Positions 56,623-64,000 of a stretch of 64,000 nucleotides of DNA are shown here, in pieces. The translations under genes were made by a program, and so were the position numbers. Each line of letters starts with the position of its first letter. The stretch's first letter is position 1. The stretch is from Gautieria morchelliformis (taxonomy: Eukaryota > Basidiomycota > Agaricomycetes > Gomphales > Gomphaceae). Under the pieces are notes generated by a model. The model was given only the letters and a program-made list of their open reading frames with translations, searched no databases and had not been told where the DNA came from. Where the stretch lies: assembly GCA_015179125.1 (NCBI GenBank), contig WHVA01000077.1:62001-126000 (forward strand). The letters are read 5' to 3'.

Positions 56623-59600
56623 TCATAGAGCAGTCAAAGGTCCTGGCTTGGCCGGGTAAGATTCGTGGAAGTCAGTGACCAGCTCCGAGGCATGATCGAG
56701 CTCGGAAGCGAGGATCCACAAGGTTTCTTCATCGGTACCTTCGTAACCAGTCCACCTAACAAGATAGAGTAACTTGCAGCTCTTGCGTCTATTATCGATA
56801 TTCGAGTCGAGGATTTCGGAAACCTCGAACTTGGGTTCGCCGTCGATAACGATTGGGGGCGGAGGCGGCTGAACTCGGTTCGGGATGGTGTTGGGCGAGG
56901 CTGGTTCGAGCATAGATACTGTAAGGGCAACCCTGGCTAGTCGTGGAGATCACACTACCACACAACTGACAAGGGGAAATCCAAAGTATGTATAAATGAA
57001 CAGAGCATACAAGAGAGGGGGTTCTCACCTGACAAGGGGAAATCCAAAGAGAAAAGTCTAAGGACCCCCAATGTCAGGGAGCCCGTATTATACTACGCTG
57101 CGCAGCCAGGGACAACGCTTGGCACCCGCCATCAACCCTGCATCCCCCTGACCCTTGATCGACCCTTGATGCCACCTATTATGCGAGTCGCTTGATTTCC
57201 GACACTGTTCCGGGGCGGAAGTCGGAAATTGGAGTGGAACTGGCAAGGCGAACGGAACTGGTGGAAGTTCTCCCAGAAGCGGAATCGTTCCCGAAAGCGG
57301 ATGCGGAGATGGAATCGGAACCGAAAGCGGAGTCGGAAATGGAGTCGGAACTGGGTGTGGTGTCGGAACTGGAAGTGGAAAACAGGGTGTCCCCTGACAG
57401 ATACGTGGAATACTGGATGGACTGAATGCATGTGTTCTGGAAGTTGAAGGGTGAAGGAGTGAGTACCCGCTCGGGAAATGATCTCAAAAGGACCCAAGAA
57501 CTTCTCGGCGAGCTTTTTGGTAGGACGAGTCGTTCTGAAGTACTGTGCCTTCACAAAGGCGAGGGATCCTATTTGAAAATCAGGAGCGGGCTTGCGACGA
57601 ACATCGGCCGAGGCTTGGTAGGTCTTTTGAGCCTCGCGGATGGCGCGGCGAAGTTCTTGGTGAAGCTCGTCCAGGTCAACCATGAAGTCTCAGGCTTGTG
57701 CCGAGGCGAGATCGCGCTCGGGGTGAACTGCGAGGTTCGGATGGTAACCCTTATTAGCAAAGAAGGGGGATATGCCGGTGGTTGCGCTAGGCACATTGTT
57801 GTAGGCGAACTCAGCTAGGGGAAGGAGCGAAGCCCAATTGGACTGCTGATAGTTGCAATATATCCTGAGGTACTGTTCCAAGGTCTGGTTAGCACGCTTG
57901 GTTTGACCGTCACCCTCGGGATGATATCCCGAGGTGAAATGCAACCGCATGTCCAAGGCTTTCCCTAGGGAACGCCAGAAGTGCGAGACGAACTCGGAAC
58001 CCCTGTCCGAGGTGACGTGCGAGGGGATTCCATGCTTGGAAAAGACATGAAGGACGAAGAGATGAGCAAGCTCTTGCGAGGTTATCTTGTCGGTGGTTGG
58101 AATGAAGATAACCTGCTTAGTGAAGCGGTCAACAATCACTAGTATGGAGGTGAACTCGGATGAAGGGGGAAGCTGCTCAATGAAATCCATAGAGATGGAA
58201 TTCCAAGGCTTCTCGGGAATGGGAAGTTGTTTGAGGAGACCATAGGGTTTGTGACGTTGCGGCTTGCTTCGCATACAAGTGGTGCACGTCTTGCAATACT
58301 CCTTGACAAAGGATCTAATCCCTGGCCAAGTGTAGTCTCGTCGGATCAGCTCCAAGGTCTTGTTGACCCCGAAGTGTCCCGAGAGAATGTGGTCGTGCTT
58401 GTATTGCAGGATGCGAAGTCGAAGGTCTTGGGCCGCTGGAACATAGGTTCGGTTGTCAAGCTTGAGAAAACCCTCTGGGTCTGTGGCCAACCTCGGGTCA
58501 TTAACCAAGCCGAGGTGTGACTTGGCTATGGGGTCCGAGGGGAGGTTTGCTAGTATGTCAGCTCGGATCTGCTCGGTATCAAGCAGTGAAGCGGCTCAGA
58601 GCATGACGGGAGCGAGGTTAGTAGCTCTAAGGGACAATGCCAGCTGGTGTTGGGTAAACACTGGCCGTAGGTTCTGTGGGTTTATGGTGGCATAGTCGCT
58701 ATTCCCCTCTTTAAGGTAGACATCCCATCGTCTAGTGAGGGAGTCAGGCTTCGTTCCGAGGCGACCTGGTCGGAAATGTATGGCGAGGTTGAATTGGGAC
58801 AGGCATTCTGACCACCGAGCTTGTCAACGGGTCAAGAGCTTCGTTGTTGAAAAGTATTCGAGGTTCTTGTGGTCGGTGATAACGTCGACAGGGTCGCCAG
58901 AGCCCTCTAGGTAGTGACGCCAGTGTTGAAAAGCTTCAAAAATGGCGAGGAGCTCCTTGTCGTGAACATCGTAGTTGAGCTCGGTAGAGGTGAATGTGCG
59001 GGAGTGGAAAGCGACGGGATGAAGTTCGCCTTCTGGGGTTCGCAGTGATAAAATTGCCGCTAAGGCATAATCTGAAGCATCAGTCTCTACGATTAGCGGA
59101 AGGTCAGGAATCCAATGGGTAAGGATAGGAGCGGTAGTGAACGCCCTCTTCAGCAGGTTGAAAGCCTGCCGACAATCCTCGGAAAACTTCCAAGGGGTAC
59201 CCTTGCGGGTGAGTCAGGTGAGGGGAATGGTGATGTTGGAGTAGTTGTGAATGAAACATTGGTAGAAGTTGGCGAAGCCGAGGAAGGATTGGATGTCGCA
59301 AACTTTGCGAGGTTCAGGCCAGTTTTGAATGACCTTTACCTTGTCGTCTGCCATAGTGAGGCCCTCGGGAGAGAGTATGTAGCTGAGGAATTCAACCGAG
59401 TCGCGATGAAACTCGCATTTGTCTTCTTTGACGAAGAGGTTGTTGAGTCGCAGCCGTCGCAAGACCTCCTTGACATGTTCAACATGTTTGGAGGGGTCAC
59501 TGGAGTAGATTAGAATGTCATCCAAGTATACCACCACACAAACGTCCAAAAGGTCGGCGAAAACCTCATTCATGAATCTCTGGAAAGCAGCAGGGCCGTT

Positions 59601-60765
59601 AGTGAGACCAAATGGCATAACCAACCATTCAAAAGACCCATAGCGAGTCCTGAAGGTGGTTTTCCATTCGTCACCCTCGGCCACCCATACGAGGTGGTAA
59701 GCATGATGAAGGTCAATCTTCGTATAGATGCGAGCATTCTTTGGAGCATCAAGCAAGTCAGCAATCAATGGCAATGGATACCGATCCTTTTTCGAGATTT
59801 TGTTTAAACCTCGGAAGTCGACGCACAACCGAAGTGAGCCATCCTTTTTGCGAACAAACAGTACCGGTGCACCATGAGGCGAGCGTGAAGGTCGGATGAA
59901 ACCGATGTTCAAGTGCTCGTCAATGAACTCGCGAAGTGCTTTGAGTTCGGAAGCCGAGAGGGAGTAGATTGGACCGATAGGTGGCGAGGTCCCTTCTTCG
60001 AGGTTGATTTTGATATCGTGGGGTCGGTGGGGGCTAGAGTGTCAGCGCGTGCTTTACTGAACACATCTGCAAATTCGTGATATACTTCGGGAACATGTTT
60101 CTTAACATTCTCAGAAAGTTCAGAGGAACCTTCTCCCGATGTTGCCCCTTGGCGAGGAGCCCAGGCGAAGCCAGATCGAGCTGAAACACTTCAGACCCTT
60201 CCAATCTAGACGCGCGCATGAAAGCGGGTGCATTGATTAGGGAAACGAGGGGTGCTTGCAACTTTGGAGGCGAGGTCGGAGGCGGGGGCGAAGATGCCGT
60301 AGGCGAGGTCGAAGTCGTAGCCGAAGCTGAGCGGGCTGACATCGCCGTGGTCGCTGGAGTCGTAGTTAGGTCGATGGTCTTGAAAGTAATACTGCCCAAT
60401 ACCCAGTCAATCGATGGATTGTAGCGGGTGAGCCAGTTGTGGCCAAGTATCATCGAGCAACTCGAGTCGAGCGAGGTTACGTAGAAGGTAACCCATTGTT
60501 GTTCGCCAGTCGGAAAGCGGATGCAGAGGTCTAGAGCTTGGGTAATGGTAGTGTTAGTACTACCGTCAAATAGTTTCAGAGGTATAGGGGAGACAGGATA
60601 AGCAGGCATAGAGTACTTCTGGACAAATCTGGATTCAATAAAACAATCTGAGGACCCGCAGTCAACTAATGCAACAAAAGCGACGTTGGGGAGTGAAGGC
60701 GAGGTTAAATCTACATTAAGGGAATCTTTGGACAATGAATGAGAAGCGGCACTGAGTCTGAGCAC
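56623..60765 (-). pseudogene. pol: Gypsy-E Pol: protease, RT, RNase H, integrase, chromodomain
   Basis: Protease VALVDCGSSDCFIESRF (60650). A frameshift near 60034 separates it from [58 protein letters not shown], catalytic [13 protein letters not shown] (about 59520). TGA stops: 59214-59216 (IPLT*LTRKG), 58824-58826 (LLTR*QARW) in RNase H and 57690-57692 (AQA*DFMVD) after integrase; each fits a former CGA. Integrase: ILSGHFGVNKTLELIRRDY, CTTCMRSK, SMDFIEQLP, TSDRGSEFVSHFW, GDGQTKRANQTLEQYL. The chromodomain EVSEILDSNIDNRRKSCKLL/YLVRWTGYEGTDEETLW follows after the A-family solo LTR, which splits HPVFHVS from MLEPASPN. Confidence 0.92.
56930..57399 (-). repeat. Solo A-family LTR, copy 4, inside Gypsy-E pol
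   Basis: 470 bp with a perfect 5-bp target duplication GATAC (56925-56929 and 57400-57404). This copy fixes the exact LTR ends of the A family. Without it and one duplication the Gypsy-E frame is continuous across the site. Confidence 0.96.
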
Positions 60766-60788
60766 ACGGGTGAGGTTACCGCAATCCT

Positions 60789-61285
60789 TGTTGGGTGCAT
60801 TGATGCTCCTGCACCAAAATCAAGCATAATATATCCAATTTGTTGTGTGCTTTCTCAATTTCTTCTCATGTTGTTCTTGTATCATGCATCCATTTCTCTG
60901 GTTATTTTCGAAATTTTCCACTCACTCCCTATCTCTCCATTTCATCTTGTTATTCCTACTTTCACAAGCGGCTGCACCCAGCGGAGTCTGAAATGACTTC
61001 GACGCGCGAGCTCTTGGGCGCTAAAGGGCCGGGTAGTAGTACATGCGCAGTGAAACAGTTTCCCCCTCTCTCAGTGACAACTAAATTCACTGAGAGAGGC
61101 AAGTAAATTAGTCTAGCATTCTTTCGATTTATTAACCTAGAAATCCTCTGTAGTGAATTGTTTTCTAGGTAGTGTATAATATATTTACAGTGACAACTAA
61201 ATTCACTGAGAGAGTGAATTGTTTTCTAGTCTATTCTTTTGAGCAAGAAGTCCATTCCTACTGCCTATAATTCCTGTCCTCTACA
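60789..61285 (+). repeat. Copia-F 5' LTR
   Basis: 497 bp, TGTTGGGTGC to TCCTCTACA, same length as the solo copy at 22310. It contains a 13-bp stem / 9-nt loop hairpin at 61065-61099 and a TATA-like gtgtataatatatt near 61173. Confidence 0.93.
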
Positions 61286-61299
61286 GGGTTATGGGCCCC
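61286..61299 (+). other. Copia-F primer-binding site
   Basis: GGGTTATGGGCCCC, the same core as in Copia-1 and Copia-2, complementary to the anticodon arm of initiator tRNA-Met. The ATG at 61291 inside it is the first codon of the long gag-pol frame. Confidence 0.8.
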
Positions 61300-64000
61300 G
61301 GAGACACTTCTGAGAAGCTATTGGGTGTTGAGAAGCTTGCTACTGATGGAAGTAATTGGCCATTGTGGCGAGCCACTCTCATCAGCTATTTCGAGTCCAA
61401 AAATCTACTCAAGCATGTAGAAGGGAGAGTCACTCGACCTCCTGATCCTCCAGTTATGCCCCCAGGCCATATTCTTACAGAAGCTGAGGAAACTCAGATG
61501 GATAAGGCTGAGGAGAAGCTGGAGAGATACCTTGCTAGAGAAGGACAAGCCAAGACCCAAATCATCGTCTCAGTGTCAGAGTCATTAGCCCTGATGCTAC
61601 AGAAGCAGAAGACAGCAAAAGAGACTTGGGATGCACTGGTCAATGAAATGACCAAAAAGCCCAAGATGGTCCTCACCAGCCTGCAGAGACAACTCCGTAG
61701 TATGAGATGTCCTGAGGATGGAGACTTGAGAGATCATTTGGACAAGGCCCAAGACCTATATGCTCGTCTTAATGAGATGGGAGCCAGAGTTTCCGAAGAA
61801 GAATTTATGGACATCATCCTTGCGTCACTTCCACCATCCTATGAGGCAGTCATGAATGCCCTTACCACTTCGCTTGAAGAATGCGGGATGCCATTGGTCC
61901 CTGATAATATTATTAGGGTACTAAAGGCTCAGTATGACAGGAAGAAAACACTCCCGCAAGAAGAGCAGGTGTTTATTGGTTCATCTACTAAGAAGGACCA
62001 GAAGGGGCAGAAGGCGCATATATGCACCAACTGCAAAAAGCCTGGACATTCTATCGAAAATTGCTGGGCTAAAGGAGGTGGTAAAGAAGGTCAAGGACCA
62101 CGTCAGAAGAAAAAAACCAAAGCCAAGAAGAAGAAGAAGGGTAAAGCAAAAGCGAATGTTGCCGAAGAAGAGTCCTCTTCTGAGGAAAGTGGTGATGGGC
62201 ATCTTGCCTTCACCAATTTTGACGAGTGCTCTAATTTCAATCTGAGCACATCCTCAGGAGTTATAGTTATACTCGACACCGGAACGACATCGCATATGAC
62301 TCCTCATAAAAATTTATTGAGGAACTACTGTCAATTCTCACAGCCGAGGACTATCCGAGCAGCCAACAAAGGCACTTTTGATGCCTTCGGTTCAGGACTG
62401 CTTGTATTATCCAACAAGGTTGGAGATAAAACAGTAGAAGTCACGTTGCAAGATACATATTATGCTCCAAAAATTGCTGCTACCCTCGTCTCGATCGGTC
62501 GGTGCGATGATGCTGGCTACGACATTCGACTCGGTGGCCAGAAATGCACAATATCTAATGCTACTGGAAAGGTATTGATGCAAGCACTGAAGGTCAATGG
62601 TTTATATCGACTAGACCTCCAGTCACCAAGTGCTCAAGCCCATATGTGTTTGTCTGCCATGGAAATTCATCAAAAAATGGGGCATATCTCACAGAAGTCC
62701 CTACAACATCTATTAAATCATGGCATGATATTGGGCATTGAACTGAGCTCCACAGGCGATAGAATTGTCTGCGATGCGTGTATTCAGGCCAAGATTGCAC
62801 GCAAACCTCTTCCTTGAGAACCCAGAGACCGAACGTCAAAATTCGGTGACAGAATTTATTCTGATGTCTGGGGACCTGCAAGGCACCTCACAATCGATAA
62901 GGCAACACCATTAGACTCTGGTGTGTCGTGTACCGTCAACTGATGCTTCGTGCCTTGTTTGGCTAGATGCTGTTCGAATTCAGAGCTCGTATACTCGCCC
63001 CCTCGATCAGAAACAAGTGCCTTCATGTGCACATTTCTCTGTCGAAGCATTAAAGCCTCATAGAGCTTGTACTTTGAGAATGCTTCTGATTTGTTCGCCA
63101 TGAGATAGATCACCGATTCTCTTGAGTAATCATCGATAAGAAGTCATATTCTGTCTCCTTTATCGATGATTACTCAAGAGAATCGGTGATCTATCTCATG
63201 GCGAACAAATCAGAAGCATTCTCAAAGTACAAGCTCTATGAGGCTTTAATGCTTCGACAGAGAAATGTGCACATGAAGGCACTTGTTTCTGATCGAGGGG
63301 GCGAGTATACGAGCTCTGAATTCGAACAGCATCTAGCCAAACAAGGCACGAAGCATCAGTTGACGGTACACGACACACCAGAGTCTAATGGTGTTGCCGA
63401 ACGTCTGAACCGAACTCTCACTGAGAGAACTCGTGCCATGCTGTTAGAATCAGGCCTTCCTAAGATATTATGGGGCTATGCAATACAGCATGCCAATTAT
63501 CTTAGGAACAGGACGCACACAAGAGCTCTACCGGATAAAACGCCCTACGAGATGATCCACCATGAGAAACCGAATCTCAAAGACATTCACGCGTGGGGAA
63601 TTGAAGTCTATGTTAAAGTCACTCAGGGAGATAAATTGGAAGCTCGTGCCAAGAGAGCTCGGTGGATAGGAATTTCTGCGCAGAGCCATGGTCATTATAT
63701 TTATTGGCCTGACTCGCACAAAGTTTCTGTCGAGCGGAACGTTATGTTTGATTCAGAGATGAAGAAGGGAAAGGTCCCAATCATTTCTATTGAGGAATCC
63801 AAGCTACCTACGTCTAGAGAAGAAAAGAAGGCCATTCCGGCATCAGTGCCTGTGCCCGGTCGCTTAGTCAGCGAAGAGGCAAAGATCGAAGAAATTGATG
63901 AAAGTGCACCAGAGGAATATCTTGAAAAGCTGCAACCTATTCAGGGAGTTGATGACAGACCTAGAGAAGCTGAACCGATAAGGAGAAGCGAAAGGATCCG
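61291..64000 (+). pseudogene. gag-pol: Copia-F Gag-Pol (partial)
   Basis: MGPGDTSEKLLGVEKLATDG, then NWPLWRATLISYFESKNLL (Gag), helical core to PPSYEAVMNALTTSLEE, CCHC knuckle CTNCKKPGHSIENC (about 62025), a Lys-rich stretch, protease VIVILDTGTTSHMTPHKNL (DTG), and the pre-integrase HQKMGHISQKSL...CDACIQAK. The frame is closed by TGA at 62815-62817 where Arg (CGA) is expected, then continues DRIYSDVWGPARHLTIDKA. The inverted repeat (62901-63398) interrupts the integrase. After it, SFIDDYSRESVIYLMANKSE, SDRGGEYTSSEFEQHLAKQG and NGVAERLNRTLTERTRAML (catalytic D and E) run on to the right edge at RRSERIR. Confidence 0.92.
62901..63398. repeat. 239-bp perfect inverted repeat with 20-bp spacer
   Basis: Left arm 62901-63139 is the exact reverse complement of right arm 63160-63398; the spacer is 63140-63159. 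The right arm is the genuine integrase sequence and the left arm is an extra inverted copy placed after TIDKAT. The arms meet the normal sequence at GGCAACA/TGTTGCC, a short microhomology. Confidence 0.95.

Larger units (their letters stand above)
54649..60788 (-). mobile_element. Gypsy-E LTR retrotransposon (chromovirus type, minus strand)
   Basis: Inserted in Gypsy-D at GTATT. From right to left (its own 5' to 3'): protease, RT, RNase H, integrase, chromodomain, poly(A) tract, an antisense accessory gene, polypurine tract and 3' LTR. Its gag and 5' LTR are not in the window because Copia-F is inserted at 60788 (sequence atcct at the edge) and the rest should lie beyond it. It carries a solo A-family LTR at 56930-57399. 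Three TGA stops and at least one frameshift make it inactive. Confidence 0.9.
60789..64000 (+). mobile_element. Copia-F LTR retrotransposon, 5' part (continues beyond right edge)
   Basis: 5' LTR, primer-binding site, gag, protease, and integrase into the linker before RT. Inserted in Gypsy-E. A 239-bp inverted duplication and a TGA stop disrupt gag-pol. The window ends inside the RSERIR motif that usually precedes RT. Confidence 0.93.

Overview
This is a repeat-rich piece of a filamentous basidiomycete (Agaricomycete-type) nuclear genome. The evidence is the many ~45-60 bp GT..AG introns, a Plavaka-type (Tnp2/CACTA-like) transposase, a NACHT NTPase relic, a DUF6533 membrane protein, and stacked Copia and Gypsy LTR retrotransposons with chromodomain integrases. 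No prokaryotic, CRISPR or rRNA feature was seen, and I could not recognise a tRNA gene by eye.

Layout. 1-3.4 kb: relics on both strands, namely a NACHT pseudogene fused to a truncated SANT/Myb-like gene, then a frameshifted hypothetical gene. 3.6-7.5 kb: Plavaka transposase (minus). 8.0-12.8 kb: Copia-1. 13.6-18.05 kb: Copia-2. 19.7-26.4 kb: Gypsy-A (minus), interrupted by a solo LTR of the Copia-F family. 26.4-30.26 kb: Gypsy-C (minus), cut off by an A-family LTR. 30.26-31.16 kb: the tail of a second C-type element, with an antisense ORF, broken by another A-family LTR. 31.2-33.1 kb: a broken transposon-like gene.

33.8-48 kb is the host island: a DUF6533 membrane protein (minus), cytosolic aspartyl-tRNA synthetase (minus) divergent from mitochondrial aspartate aminotransferase (plus), the pre-rRNA processing factor IPI1, and two tandem polytopic membrane-protein paralogues. 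48.4-51.6 kb holds broken host-type genes: a BOR1-like anion transporter fragment, a 5'-truncated GH9 endoglucanase, and a repetitive family member.

52.4-64 kb is a nested stack. Gypsy-D (plus) is split by Gypsy-E (minus). Gypsy-E carries a solo A-family LTR with a perfect target-site duplication and is itself split by Copia-F (plus), which runs off the right edge.

The most interesting observation is a spliced accessory gene on the strand opposite to gag-pol, between pol and the 3' LTR of Gypsy-E. A second antisense ORF sits at the same place and orientation in the C-type element; both have a TATA-like box ~37-45 bp upstream of the ATG. Also notable are a 239-bp perfect inverted repeat inside the Copia-F integrase gene, premature stops in the elements that are almost all TGA and fit CGA-to-TGA decay, a shared half-tRNA-iMet-type primer site in all three Copia families, and a perfect 32-bp palindrome upstream of the membrane-protein genes.
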